A stretch of 64,000 bases of DNA from contig MKTW01000017.1 in assembly GCA_001898405.1 (NCBI GenBank), forward strand, positions 62,001-126,000, read 5' to 3'. The position numbers were made by a program, and so were the translations under genes. This stretch comes from Sphingobacteriales bacterium 44-61. Lineage in GTDB: Bacteria > Bacteroidota > Bacteroidia > Chitinophagales > Chitinophagaceae. The notes under the pieces are model-generated. The model did not search any database. It was not told where the DNA came from and saw only the letters and a program-made list of their open reading frames with translations. Positions 17,876 to 27,315 of this stretch are shown here, piece after piece (the stretch's first letter is position 1; every line of letters starts with the position of its first letter).

Positions 17876-18172
17876 TCAATTCCTAAACCATGGAATGTCT
17901 GAGGAAAGATCCGGCTTGTGATCGACGAGTGGGTCACTCGGATTGATTGGTAATGCTTGTGTTTCACACAATTCCGTGTTGGACTCAAAGCATTCTTGCG
18001 TCTGCATTGTCTTATAAACGTAATTGTTCGGGTTTGAAGCTCCACCAGATTCAATGGGAACGTATTCAAACCATTCTTGTGACTGGAGGGTCTTCGTTTG
18101 TTTGGCAGAAGTTACCACACTTAACGAGACCGCAATTAAAACAGCCAGCATTCCTAAAAAATACTTTTTCAT
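17876..18172 (-). CDS. DUF6520-family small exported protein
   Basis: 98 residues starting MKKYFLGMLAVLIAVSLSVV, a signal peptide cleaved near TSA (~23). The remainder is short and polar, with two cysteines in QECFESNTELCET. This matches the DUF6520 family of Bacteroidota, usually found beside MauE/DoxX-like membrane genes as here. Function is unknown. The gene is 39 bases downstream of the MauE/DoxX gene on the same strand, so they are probably cotranscribed. Confidence 0.75.
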   Translation of the reverse strand: MKKYFLGMLAVLIAVSLSVVTSAKQTKTLQSQEWFEYVPIESGGASNPNNYVYKTMQTQECFESNTELCETQALPINPSDPLVDHKPDLSSDIPWFRN

Positions 18173-18211
18173 GATGTAAGGTTTTGATTAAAAGATTAGT
18201 CGCCTACTTTC

Positions 18212-18670
18212 TTATACAGGTATTCGGCTATTCCTGTTTATTGCAATAAAAAGTTTATCGTGTTTCTCAAGACGCCAAGCCATAAAATTTAATAGCGTAA
18301 TGAAAATATTGAAAATCAAATGCGGTAACCAACCAATCCTGGAAATTATACCACCACACGCACAAGGAAGGTCACTGACGAATAACAACATCCCCGCTAT
18401 ATATGCTGTGAAGGCACACATTAAAATCAAGCTGAATAAGAGACCTTTTATCCTTACACGTGGAATTAGTATCAAGATTGCTACCACTACTTCTGCCAGA
18501 GGCAATATCCATGATACGGTACCGCTTATATACTTTGTTACCGGTGAACGCGCCAATACATTTTCAAACGAATCATGATCAATCAATTTGCTCAAACCAG
18601 TATAGGCGAATAAAAAGATAATCAAGGCCGAAATGATCTCAATAAGTATATTTTTGGTTTTAGTTTTCAT
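18212..18670 (-). CDS. MauE/DoxX-family redox-associated membrane protein
   Basis: 152 residues with four membrane segments (~10-27, 48-68, 76-97, 117-135). The family signature GLSKL is near 25-29, and CACGGI at ~103-108 follows the third helix. Proteins of this type are thought to pass electrons or thiols across the membrane, often with thioredoxin-like partners. The neighbouring DUF6520 gene is the usual companion in Bacteroidota. The start ATG at 18670 is immediately preceded by CCTAAAGGTGA, which resembles the XRE operator half-sites near 9.5 kb. Confidence 0.75.
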   Translation of the reverse strand: MKTKTKNILIEIISALIIFLFAYTGLSKLIDHDSFENVLARSPVTKYISGTVSWILPLAEVVVAILILIPRVRIKGLLFSLILMCAFTAYIAGMLLFVSDLPCACGGIISRIGWLPHLIFNIFITLLNFMAWRLEKHDKLFIAINRNSRIPV

Positions 18671-18836
18671 TGCCTCCTAAAGGTGAGTAATACAACAGTG
18701 CAAAAGGTTCGGATTTCGGATAAATACGTTCGCCTTCCGGACAACAAAGCCTAAAAACTCATTATGATTACTTCTTTTTTCTGATTAATTACAGAATTTA
18801 ATTTTTGAGAAAATTGGCGATTTGTAATTTTCATTC

Positions 18837-19685
18837 ATGCAAGCTTTTACTCGCCGCTTATATGAAAAGTTAGAAACGCAGCTTAAGAAAATAATCAGCG
18901 AAGAATATCATTTGCTGAAGCAAACGTCACAGTGCATCAACGTTTGCCAGGAAATCCTGAAGGAACTCCGCAGGTACATTGAAAAGAATCCTTTTAAGGA
19001 CAACGTGGAAGAAATTGAATTTTTCAAAGAAATAAAGCCACGGTTTTACAGCCAGTTCATTTACTATGTCAAGATATTCCATATTGAGATTAACCGGCCA
19101 ACCGGGAGCGACACAGTTCAACGGAAATATCTGAAAACGCATTTGCACCGCATAACTCATTTTTTTGAAAACAATCTTGATTTCTACCAGTATTACCGGA
19201 GTGGCTCCACTCATTTTGACGAGGTATATTTCATCCGCGGTAAACATGACTTGCGGTTATTCCCTGATGATCTTGCCCTGACTATCGACCCTGCCTTCTG
19301 TACCACGCAAAGCTATAAAGTGTCCAAACTGTTCGCCAATGAACTTCTCCGTATCTACCTGAATGCAGCGATCACGTTGCTTGACCGGACGGACGCAATA
19401 GTACCCGCGCAACCCGCTAAGCAACAACGTGTACAGTGGACTGGTTCGAAGGTGGCATTGATTGAACTTATCTATGCGCTGCAAAGCGCAGGCATCTTTA
19501 ATAATGGATCAGCCGATATCAAGCAACTCAGTAGCTATCTCGAAGGTGTCTTCCAGGTGGAACTGGGCAATGTGTATAATGTTTTCCAGGAAATGCGTAT
19601 TCGAAAAAAAAACCGGACTTCCTTTCTTGATTTGCTGAAGGAGGGATTGTTGAGGCGGATGGATGAAGCCGATGAATCGTATTGA
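18837..19685 (+). CDS. rteC: RteC-domain protein (conjugative transposon regulator)
   Basis: 282 residues resembling RteC, the protein that activates excision and transfer genes in CTnDOT-like elements. The central part has the family pattern around FFENNLDFYQYYRSGSTHFDEVYFIRG (residues ~111-139). The C-terminal part KVALIELIYALQSAGIFNNG...LSSYLEGVF is typical of Bacteroidetes transposon regulators of this fold. It directly precedes the tra block on the same strand, which supports the call. No RteA/RteB two-component genes are in the window. Confidence 0.8.
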   Translation: MQAFTRRLYEKLETQLKKIISEEYHLLKQTSQCINVCQEILKELRRYIEKNPFKDNVEEIEFFKEIKPRFYSQFIYYVKIFHIEINRPTGSDTVQRKYLKTHLHRITHFFENNLDFYQYYRSGSTHFDEVYFIRGKHDLRLFPDDLALTIDPAFCTTQSYKVSKLFANELLRIYLNAAITLLDRTDAIVPAQPAKQQRVQWTGSKVALIELIYALQSAGIFNNGSADIKQLSSYLEGVFQVELGNVYNVFQEMRIRKKNRTSFLDLLKEGLLRRMDEADESY

Positions 19686-19897
19686 CTGTTCTCCGTGAAA
19701 CAACTTTCATTTCCCGACTAGGGAACATCAACGGAATTTAAAACAGCATATTCCATTTTAGATTCTGATTTCTTTGATTCTTTTGCTCAATTGCTCTTTG
19801 AAATATGGACTGATCTAAAAATCATTTACCATTCAATCAATTGAACTTTATTTCTCCCGACTCGGGAACATCTATTGAAATACCGTCTTCATTCAAC

Positions 19898-20362
19898 ATG
19901 ATATTTACATTACAAAACGATGAAGCGATGTTCAAAACAATTTCCTGGAGCAGCTATATTGTATTCATGGTGGCGGTACTGATTGCGTACTATCTATATG
20001 TACTAATCCGGTATTACCGAAAAGACATAGTTCGCCTATTTTCTTCGCGAAAGAGTATTCCGTCAAAGAAAACTCCACGGGAAAATGATGGTAAAGAATC
20101 TGACGAAAAGGTTATGACGGATGCTGCACATTTTCCGGTAGTATACGAATTACTGGAAGATTTAAAAGAGGTGTTTCAAAAAGCAGCTTCCAGCAAATGG
20201 ATCAAAGAAGAATTGTTGATGGCACTCGAAGTAAAAATCAGAGCGTATCCCCAATTGAAAGGGACCGCCTTTCAAGTTGCGGTTAACAACCACATTGCGC
20301 AGCAGGCCACCGTTCATTGTGGGATAACATTAACAGATGATGACCTGAAACCGATTTGGTAA
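19898..20362 (+). CDS. small membrane protein at the start of the transfer block
   Basis: 154 residues from the ATG at 19898. A TTG at 19841 would add 19 residues. One membrane segment lies at ~17-37 (SYIVFMVAVLIAYYLYVLI), followed by a basic, then acidic, cytoplasmic part. No domain was recognised. Genes of this size and layout often stand between rteC and traE in Bacteroidetes conjugative elements. A role in transfer is inferred from position only. Confidence 0.55.
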   Translation: MIFTLQNDEAMFKTISWSSYIVFMVAVLIAYYLYVLIRYYRKDIVRLFSSRKSIPSKKTPRENDGKESDEKVMTDAAHFPVVYELLEDLKEVFQKAASSKWIKEELLMALEVKIRAYPQLKGTAFQVAVNNHIAQQATVHCGITLTDDDLKPIW

Positions 20363-20443
20363 GAAGAGGATGTCCCATTTGGGCTGATGTGAGGTAGCCA
20401 TTGTGTGATTGAGCAGCAAAATGGAAAAGATGCCTGGGCGACC

Positions 20444-20466
20444 CCTCCTGTACGCCACACAGGAGG
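20444..20466. promoter_or_regulatory. hairpin upstream of traE
   Basis: 8-bp stem CCTCCTGT / ACAGGAGG with a 7-base loop in the 172-base gap before traE. No T-run follows. It may be a leader structure affecting tra expression. Confidence 0.35.
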
Positions 20467-20534
20467 ACGCTCCGGGTGTCAATTGAAGACAAGCGATTAA
20501 ATAACTTAATTCATAAATTAAAGTAAAGTATAGT

Positions 20535-20870
20535 ATGAAACATGTAGGTAATAAAAGGTGTCCTGGTAAATTCAGGAAGGTACGGGCATCAATAGTAATC
20601 GTTCTTTTGGTAGCGGCTGTAACAGGTATGGCCCAGGATGGCAACGCTGGCATCAATGAAGCCAATACACAAGTGCGTAGCTACTTCGATGCCGGTACTA
20701 ATTTAATGTACGCAGTGGGTGCCGTTGTCGGGTTGATCGGAGCGGTGAAGGTGTATCAGAAATGGAACTCCGGTGATCCAGATACCGGCAAAGTAGCAGC
20801 GGCCTGGTTCGGAAGCTGCGTTTTCCTTGTAGTTGTCGCTACAGTGATTAGGTCCTTCTTCGGCATCTGA
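20535..20870 (+). CDS. traE: conjugative transposon protein TraE (DUF4134)
   Basis: 111 residues. A signal or first membrane segment ends near TGMAQDG, then two hydrophobic helices flank GAVKVYQKWNSGDPDTGK, the hallmark of DUF4134/TraE. It is a small inner-membrane pilin-like subunit analogous to VirB2 in the Bacteroidetes type IV secretion apparatus. The stop overlaps the traF start by one base (TGATGG), so the pair is translationally coupled. Confidence 0.9.
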   Translation: MKHVGNKRCPGKFRKVRASIVIVLLVAAVTGMAQDGNAGINEANTQVRSYFDAGTNLMYAVGAVVGLIGAVKVYQKWNSGDPDTGKVAAAWFGSCVFLVVVATVIRSFFGI

Positions 20871-21193
20871 TGGCCAACAGTGTATACAATATCAACAAGG
20901 GGATTAATAAGAGCATTGAATTTAAAGGTTTGAAAGCTCAGTATATCTGGTGGCTTGGCGGTGGACTGATCGCGTTGCTGATTTTATTTGCTGTGCTGTA
21001 CATCTCCGGTGTCAACACCTTTATCTGTTTAGGTATTATCGGCATTGCGGGAACATTCCTGTTCATTCATATCTACCGGATGAGCAATACTTACGGCGAG
21101 CATGGGATGATGAAAAAGATCGCGAAGCGAAATGTACCGGGAGTACTGAAATCGAATGACCGGAAAGCGTTTCTGCCGTGTAAGCGAAACTAA
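20870..21193 (+). CDS. traF: conjugative transposon protein TraF (DUF4133)
   Basis: 107 residues starting NSVYNINKGINKSIEFKGLKAQ, the conserved N-terminus of DUF4133/TraF. Two membrane helices follow at ~28-47 and ~50-68, then a basic tail. It corresponds to VirB3 in type IV secretion systems. The start overlaps the traE stop, and traG follows after 48 bases. Confidence 0.9.
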   Translation: MANSVYNINKGINKSIEFKGLKAQYIWWLGGGLIALLILFAVLYISGVNTFICLGIIGIAGTFLFIHIYRMSNTYGEHGMMKKIAKRNVPGVLKSNDRKAFLPCKRN

Positions 21194-21241
21194 GCAATGA
21201 AACAAAGATTGAAATTGTGAACCAAGTAAACAAGCGAGCGA

Positions 21242-23704
21242 ATGGAAAAGTGGTTGAAAGATGTTTTACCTGTTAAGGGCGTGGAACACGACTGTATCTT
21301 ATCGAAGATGGGTGATGTAACGGTGGTGTACGAAGCCACACTGCCGGAGATCTTCACGCTTTCAGATCAGGAATACGAAGCGTTTCACCAGGCATGGATC
21401 AAAGCGGTCAAGGTGCTCCCTAAGCAATCCGTGTTTCATAAGCAGGACTGGTTTGTGGACAGCGCTTACGCTCCGGATTTCACGAAGGATGACACGAGTT
21501 TTTTAACACGCAGCAGTGAACGTTTTTTTAATGAACGGCCATTTCTCGATCACCGGTGTTATATCCTGCTGACAAAAAAACCTGCATCAAGAAAAGCATC
21601 GACGTCTTTGTTCTCAACGCTTCTGCGTAATTCCATCGTACCCGAAGAAACCCTGAAGCCGCAACTGATCCAGGATTTTCTGGATAGCTGCGGGCAGTTC
21701 AAGCGTATTCTGGAGGACAGTGGTTTTGTGCAATTGAAACGGTTGGGAGATGACGAACTGCAAAGCCAGGAACGAACAGCAGGGCTTATCGAACGGTATT
21801 GTTATTTATCGGAGGCCAAGGATGAACTGCTGGTAAAGGACATCCACTTTAAAGATGGTATCCGTATAGGTGATCAGTACGCGCAACTCTATACTTTGTC
21901 CAATGCCGCCGATCTTCCGGCGCTTTGCGGCTCCCGGATCAACTATGACAAGTATTCGACAGATAAAACAAAGTTCAGTATTGGTTTTGCTTCCGTGCTC
22001 GGGCAACTGCTTCCCTGTAATCATATTTATAACCAGTATGTATTCATCGAGGATCCACAGAAGACTATCCAGAAACTGGAAAGCAAGCGGCTCCGACTTC
22101 AGTCTTTATCGGCGTACTCAAGGGAGAACACGATCTCGAGGGATGCGACCAATGATTTTTTAAATGAAGCGATCTCGCAACAAAGGTTACCGGTAAAAGC
22201 CCATTTTAATATCCTGGTCTGGACATCGACCAAGGATGAACTCAAAGATCTTAAGAACCTGGTATCATCAGCCCTGGCCCAGATGGATGCTGTGCCCAAA
22301 CAGGAACTGGATGGTGCGCCACAAATCCACTGGGCGGGTATACCGGGTAACGCGGCGGATTTCCCGATGAACGACACGTTCGACACGTTCGCGGAGCAGG
22401 CTACCTGCTTCCTGAACCTGGAAACCAACTATCGTTCTTCTATTTCGCCGGTGGGAATTCGACTGGGCGACCGGCTGACCGGCAAGCCGGTGCATGTCGA
22501 TATATCGGACGAGCCGGTGAAGAAAGGCATCTGTACCAACCGGAACAAATTTATACTGGGACCATCCGGTAGTGGAAAAAGCTTTTTCACCAATCACATG
22601 GTGCGGAGTTATTATGAACAGGGAACGCATGTGGTGTTGGTGGATGTGGGCCATAGTTACAAAGGATTATGTGATATGGTGAACGGGTATTATTTCACGT
22701 ATTCGGAAAAAGACCCCATCCGTTTCAATCCATTTTATATCGGCGAAGGCGATAACCTGGATACCGAAAAGAAGGAAAGTATTAAAACATTGCTGTTAGC
22801 TCTTTGGAAAAAAGACAATGAAACGTTTAACCGCTCGGAGTATGTGGCGTTATCGGATGCTTTACAACTCTATTTTGAATACCTGGAAAACAACAAGAAA
22901 GTGTTTCCATGTTTCAATAGTTTTTTCGAGTTCCTGCGGGATGTATTTGTGAGCAAGTTGGAGGGTGACAAGGTCAAAGAGAAGGATTTTGACATTAATA
23001 ATTTCCTGTACGTCCTACGCCCATACTACAAAGGTGGTGAGTTTGACTACTTGCTTAACGCTATGGAGAATCTTGACCTATTACAACAGCGGTTCATCGT
23101 GTTTGAGTTGGACAATATCAAGGATCACCCCATTTTATTTCCTGTGGTTACGCTGATCATTATGGAAGTATTCATTTCCAAGATGCGCAAACTGAAAGGT
23201 ATCCGTAAAATGATCCTGATTGAAGAAGCCTGGAAAGCCATTGCGAAGGAAGGGATGGCCGAGTATATCAAGTACCTGTTTAAAACAGTACGAAAGTTTT
23301 TTGGTGAAGCGATCGTCGTGACGCAGGAAGTGGAAGACATTATTTCTTCCCCTGTGGTGAAACAGGCGATCATTAATAACAGTGATTGCAAGATATTGCT
23401 CGATCAGTCCAAATACCAGAACAAATTTGAGCAGATACAGGAGCTATTGGGGCTGACTGAAAAAGAAAAGGCCCTCGTGCTTTCTGTCAATAAGGCAAAT
23501 GATCCCGCCCGGAAATATAAGGAAGTGTTCATTTCGCTGGGAGGTATTCTGTCACGGGTTTACCGAACAGAGGTGTCTCCGGAGGAATACCTGGCTTACA
23601 CCACTGAGGAAACAGAGAAAGTGAAAATGCAAAATTATGCCAGGAAATATGGCGGCATTGAAAAGGGAATCGCGGCCCTTGTCGCCGAAACCAAGACAAA
23701 TTAA
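21242..23704 (+). CDS. traG: conjugation ATPase TraG (VirB4-like)
   Basis: 820 residues, the length of Bacteroidetes TraG. Walker A is LGPSGSGKSFF near 438-448. The Walker B region is RKMILIEEAWKAIAKEG near 656-672, followed by VVTQEVEDI. It powers assembly of the transfer apparatus at the inner membrane. The N-terminal ~400 residues are the VirB4-type membrane-associated part. It sits in the standard order traE-traF-traG. This is the apparatus ATPase, not the coupling protein. Confidence 0.93.
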   Translation: MEKWLKDVLPVKGVEHDCILSKMGDVTVVYEATLPEIFTLSDQEYEAFHQAWIKAVKVLPKQSVFHKQDWFVDSAYAPDFTKDDTSFLTRSSERFFNERPFLDHRCYILLTKKPASRKASTSLFSTLLRNSIVPEETLKPQLIQDFLDSCGQFKRILEDSGFVQLKRLGDDELQSQERTAGLIERYCYLSEAKDELLVKDIHFKDGIRIGDQYAQLYTLSNAADLPALCGSRINYDKYSTDKTKFSIGFASVLGQLLPCNHIYNQYVFIEDPQKTIQKLESKRLRLQSLSAYSRENTISRDATNDFLNEAISQQRLPVKAHFNILVWTSTKDELKDLKNLVSSALAQMDAVPKQELDGAPQIHWAGIPGNAADFPMNDTFDTFAEQATCFLNLETNYRSSISPVGIRLGDRLTGKPVHVDISDEPVKKGICTNRNKFILGPSGSGKSFFTNHMVRSYYEQGTHVVLVDVGHSYKGLCDMVNGYYFTYSEKDPIRFNPFYIGEGDNLDTEKKESIKTLLLALWKKDNETFNRSEYVALSDALQLYFEYLENNKKVFPCFNSFFEFLRDVFVSKLEGDKVKEKDFDINNFLYVLRPYYKGGEFDYLLNAMENLDLLQQRFIVFELDNIKDHPILFPVVTLIIMEVFISKMRKLKGIRKMILIEEAWKAIAKEGMAEYIKYLFKTVRKFFGEAIVVTQEVEDIISSPVVKQAIINNSDCKILLDQSKYQNKFEQIQELLGLTEKEKALVLSVNKANDPARKYKEVFISLGGILSRVYRTEVSPEEYLAYTTEETEKVKMQNYARKYGGIEKGIAALVAETKTN

Positions 23705-23715
23705 AACTTAAGCAT

Positions 23716-24099
23716 ATGAAACTTCTACTTTTCATTCATGTACTCGCAGCTATTATCTTCAATTCCTGCAATTTTATTTCTACTGAAAATCCGGTGAAGG
23801 AATTTATTCCCGGAACGTTTGTATCGCAGTGGACCAGCGAATTTGCTTTTTCAAGAGATACCATCCAGATCAAACCACTGACGGGAAGTGAAGGCGTATA
23901 CGAAATCACGAGGCGGACTTATCATGAGTATAACCAGGAAAACAAGCCACTACCGCCACAGTATAAGATCGAAAAGTGGACTGGCCATTTTACGGATAAA
24001 GAAAAGGTGATACTCGTACATAAGAAGGGAAGGATGCTGTCTTTTGATCCGGATAAAGCAGAAATGAAGATGGGGATCACGATCTATAAAAAATTATAA
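23716..24099 (+). CDS. lipoprotein of the transfer block
   Basis: 127 residues with a lipoprotein signal: hydrophobic stretch, then IFNSCN with cysteine 18. The mature part is rich in beta-forming residues (FTDKEKVILVHKKGRMLSFDPDK). It is inserted between traG and the TraI-like genes on the same strand with 11 and 2 base gaps. No named domain was recognised. A role in anchoring or protecting the transfer machine is possible but unproven. Confidence 0.65.
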   Translation: MKLLLFIHVLAAIIFNSCNFISTENPVKEFIPGTFVSQWTSEFAFSRDTIQIKPLTGSEGVYEITRRTYHEYNQENKPLPPQYKIEKWTGHFTDKEKVILVHKKGRMLSFDPDKAEMKMGITIYKKL

Positions 24100-24101
24100 G
24101 T

Positions 24102-24776
24102 ATGAAAAAGCTGATACCGCTGCTACTCTTGTTGCTGCTGCTGATGCCTGTTGCTACTTTGAAGGCACAGGACCCTATCACGGTCATCATTAAGGAAGGC
24201 ATTAAAAAGGTCATTAAAGCCGTTGATCTGAAGATTCAACGTTTGCAGAATAAAACGATCTGGCTGCAGAATGCGCAAAAGACTATCGAGAATACACTTT
24301 CCAAACTGCGCCTTGATGAAATATCGGACTGGGTGGAGCGGCAGCGGGTGTTGTATAAAGATTACTTCGAGGAATTATCAAAAGTGAAAAGCATTATCGC
24401 CTATTACCACCGCATCCGGGATATCACCCAAAAGCAGATTCGGTTGGTCGAAGAATACCGGCGGGCATATGATCTGTTCAAACAGGACGATCATTTCAGT
24501 AATGAAGAAATTATCTATATGGGAAGGGTATACACCGGTATCCTCGATGAAAGCCTGAAGAACCTGGATAAACTTTTCCTTGTCATCAACTCTTTCGCCA
24601 TGCAGATGACGGACGCGAAACGGATGGAAATGATCAATGAGGCAGCCGACCAGATTGAGGTCAATTACATGGATATGAAAACCTTTAACCACCAGAATAT
24701 GCTATTGAGTTTGCAGCGATCAAAAGACAAACATGATGCGGAAGTCATCCGGGCATTGTACGGTATTGAAGAATAA
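24102..24776 (+). CDS. TraI-like periplasmic helical protein, paralogue 1
   Basis: 224 residues. The signal peptide ends near TLKAQD (~23), after which it is almost entirely helical and charged, with likely coiled coils. It shares with the next two genes a pattern around SIIAYYHRIRDITQKQIRLV, HFSNEEIIYMGRVYTGILDES and a C-terminal DAEVIRALYGIEE. Genes in this position in Bacteroidetes conjugative elements are called TraI (some are labelled TerB-like). The role in conjugation is not established. It is the first of three tandem copies. Confidence 0.6.
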   Translation: MKKLIPLLLLLLLLMPVATLKAQDPITVIIKEGIKKVIKAVDLKIQRLQNKTIWLQNAQKTIENTLSKLRLDEISDWVERQRVLYKDYFEELSKVKSIIAYYHRIRDITQKQIRLVEEYRRAYDLFKQDDHFSNEEIIYMGRVYTGILDESLKNLDKLFLVINSFAMQMTDAKRMEMINEAADQIEVNYMDMKTFNHQNMLLSLQRSKDKHDAEVIRALYGIEE

Positions 24777-24792
24777 CCTTTAAAGCAATTGT

Positions 24793-25437
24793 ATGAAAAG
24801 AGTATTAGTGTTGGTTGCGGTGATTTGCATTTCCAATTATGGTCATAGTCAGACATTAGTCGAATGGACAAATCAGAAAAAAACGCAAATTAAATACCTG
24901 GTGCAGCAGATTGCTGCATTGCAAGTATATATCGGTTACGTAAAGAAGGGCTATGAAATTGCGGATAAAGGACTTCAAACCATTAGTAATATCAAGAACG
25001 GCGATTTCAACCTGCACCGGGACTTTTTCGGGTCACTGAAAGCGATTAACCCACGCATCAAAAATTATGCGAAGGTCGCTGACATCACCCTCTTACAGAT
25101 CCGGATCGTACAAAATTATCAAAAGAGTTACAGGCGTATAAAGCACAGCGGGCAGTTTACAAATTCGGAGATTGAACATATCTACAAAGTGTTCTCACGG
25201 CTGCTGGATGATACGGCGGATAATATTGAACAACTCACCAAACTGATAACTGCCAACCAGTATGACATGAAAGACGATGAACGGCTGCGGCGAATAGATG
25301 AACTGTACACTGATATGAAGGATAAAGATGGGATGATACGCCAGTTTTCCCATGAGAATATGGTGCTGGCGGTACAGCGAATGAAAGAGCAAAACGATGC
25401 GGATATGATGAGAAAAGTTTATGCAATTCCTGATTAA
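24793..25437 (+). CDS. TraI-like periplasmic helical protein, paralogue 2
   Basis: 214 residues with a signal peptide ending near GHSQT (~20). The body aligns with paralogues 1 and 3: GYEIADKGLQTISNIKNGDF, FTNSEIEHIYKVFSRLLDDT and the end NDADMMRKVYAIPD. It is closer to paralogue 3, with which it shares the GYE..KG...I..I..GDF/NF segment. Predicted exported and helical. Function is unknown beyond its membership in the transfer block. Confidence 0.6.
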   Translation: MKRVLVLVAVICISNYGHSQTLVEWTNQKKTQIKYLVQQIAALQVYIGYVKKGYEIADKGLQTISNIKNGDFNLHRDFFGSLKAINPRIKNYAKVADITLLQIRIVQNYQKSYRRIKHSGQFTNSEIEHIYKVFSRLLDDTADNIEQLTKLITANQYDMKDDERLRRIDELYTDMKDKDGMIRQFSHENMVLAVQRMKEQNDADMMRKVYAIPD

Positions 25438-25448
25438 AAAATTTAGGT

Positions 25449-26078
25449 ATGAAAACGATAATAATTTGTTCGTTACTATTTCTTCACCTTATTGGTAATG
25501 CCGGTGCCCAATCCCATGAAGCACAGCAACTGCTATTAAACGTAGAAAAACTCGCACAGTTCAAACAAATACTAACTGATCTAAAAAAAGGGTATGAGAT
25601 TGTTGCCAAAGGTTATACCGCCATTAAAGATATCTCACAGGGCAATTTCAGTTTGCACAAGGTCTTTCTCGATGGCCTGTTGGAAGTAAGTCCCTCTGTC
25701 CGAAGATATAAACGGATAGCGGATATCATCAGCTTACAGATTCGGCTAGTGAAAGAGTACAAAGCGGCATTCAATCGCTTCAAACAAACCGAGCATTTCA
25801 CCATAAAGGAAATTGACTATATCAGTGGTGTCTATGACCGGTTATTTAATTCCAGTATAAAAAGCCTGGAAGAGCTTTTTACGGTGATCACGGCAGGACA
25901 ATTAAGAATGTCGGACGATGAAAGACTAACGGCCATTGACAAAATTTATGCTGATATGAAAGACAAGACGGCCTTTCTGCGGCATTTCAATAACAGCACG
26001 ACCGTACTGGCTGTGCAGCGTTCAAAGGAACAAAGCGAGGTGAATGTGATGCGGAAACTGTATGAATTGGAGGACTAA
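25449..26078 (+). CDS. TraI-like periplasmic helical protein, paralogue 3
   Basis: 209 residues, signal peptide ending near GAQS (~21). It contains KKGYEIVAKGYTAIKDISQG, FTIKEIDYISGVYDRLFNSS and the end EVNVMRKLYELED, each matching paralogue 2. Similar proteins are often labelled TerB-family tellurite resistance in Bacteroidota, but no tellurite genes are present and the transfer context argues for a conjugation role. It ends 16 bases before traJ. Confidence 0.6.
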   Translation: MKTIIICSLLFLHLIGNAGAQSHEAQQLLLNVEKLAQFKQILTDLKKGYEIVAKGYTAIKDISQGNFSLHKVFLDGLLEVSPSVRRYKRIADIISLQIRLVKEYKAAFNRFKQTEHFTIKEIDYISGVYDRLFNSSIKSLEELFTVITAGQLRMSDDERLTAIDKIYADMKDKTAFLRHFNNSTTVLAVQRSKEQSEVNVMRKLYELED

Positions 26079-26094
26079 TTAATATAATGTGTGT

Positions 26095-27303
26095 ATGAAT
26101 AAGTGTGTGAAGATTGCCGTATTGGCGATAGTTGGAATGTTAGTGCCTGGATGGATGCAGGCGCAGGGTGTTGCGGGGGAAATCCATAGCCTGCATTCCG
26201 TACTGGAGCAACTCTATGAAGACATGATGCCGCTTTGCAGCAAACTGATCGGCGTGGGCCGGGGCATTGCCGGTTTTGCCGCTACCTGGTATATCGCTTC
26301 ACGGGTATGGGGCCATATCGCAAGAGCTGAACCCATCGACTTTTATCCTTTGTTCAGACCCTTTGTCCTAGGTTTTGCCGTGATGATCTTTCCTTCCGTA
26401 CTCGGCATGATCAACGGTGTTATGAAACCCACGGTTACCGCAACCTCCGATATGGTGGAAGACTCCGATAAAGCAATCGCAGCCCTGCTCAAATTAAAGG
26501 AGGAAGCCATAAAGAAAACAGTTTACTGGCAGATGTATGTCGGTGAATCGGGAGACGGCGACCGGGATAAATGGTACCAGTACACTTTTGATGAAGACCC
26601 CAGCGAAGAAGGGTGGCTGGAAGGGATCGGCAATTCGGTTCATTTTGCTATGTCCAAATTTTATTACAATGTAAAAAATGTAATCAAGGAATGGCTGTCT
26701 GAAATCTTAAAGGTCTTCTACGAAGCAGCGGCGCTTTGTATTAATACCATCCGAACCTTTCATCTAGTTGTCCTGGCAATACTCGGGCCTCTGGTGTTTG
26801 GTATTGCGGTTTTTGATGGGTTCCAGCATACACTAACCGTTTGGATCGCCCGCTACATGAATATTTTTTTATGGTTGCCGGTAGCTAACATATTCGGAGC
26901 CATTATGGGAAAGATACAGGAGAATATGCTGAAGCTGGACATCTCACAAATTCAGGACCAGGGCGACACTTTTTTCAGTTCAACGGATATGGCCTACCTG
27001 GTGTTTATGATCATCGGCATTGCTGGCTACTTTACCGTTCCCTCAGTGGCCAATTACATCATTCATGCAGGCGGCAGCAATACGCTACTCCAGCGGGTAA
27101 GTGCGGGATTCTCCAGCTATTCCAATACGGCCAAAAATACGGCGATGGCCGGTACCGGAATGGCAGTTGATGCACTGGGTAATGCGGTTTCCCGCATGTC
27201 CCAGGGAATGGCCGGGCATGGCCATACGGACGGATACTTCGGGGAAGGCAATAAAGGCTCTTCAGGCAATTACATGAAAGATAAACTAAAGGGAAATTCT
27301 TAA
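26095..27303 (+). CDS. traJ: conjugative transposon protein TraJ
   Basis: 402 residues from ATG 26095. A GTG six bases earlier is less likely. Signal-like N-terminus, then several membrane helices (ARYMNIFLWLPVANIFGAIMGKI and MAYLVFMIIGIAGYFTVPSV among them) typical of TraJ, the VirB6-like inner-membrane channel component. The C-terminal tail is glycine and serine rich. The order traJ-traK-traL-like-traM-traN matches CTnDOT-type elements. Gap to traK is 12 bases. Confidence 0.9.
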   Translation: MNKCVKIAVLAIVGMLVPGWMQAQGVAGEIHSLHSVLEQLYEDMMPLCSKLIGVGRGIAGFAATWYIASRVWGHIARAEPIDFYPLFRPFVLGFAVMIFPSVLGMINGVMKPTVTATSDMVEDSDKAIAALLKLKEEAIKKTVYWQMYVGESGDGDRDKWYQYTFDEDPSEEGWLEGIGNSVHFAMSKFYYNVKNVIKEWLSEILKVFYEAAALCINTIRTFHLVVLAILGPLVFGIAVFDGFQHTLTVWIARYMNIFLWLPVANIFGAIMGKIQENMLKLDISQIQDQGDTFFSSTDMAYLVFMIIGIAGYFTVPSVANYIIHAGGSNTLLQRVSAGFSSYSNTAKNTAMAGTGMAVDALGNAVSRMSQGMAGHGHTDGYFGEGNKGSSGNYMKDKLKGNS

Positions 27304-27315
27304 AAACGATCAGCG

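Noticed and set aside
25449-26078. tellurite-resistance (TerB) function for the third TraI-like gene
   Set aside because: No other ter genes are present, and the gene sits in a tandem family inside the transfer block.
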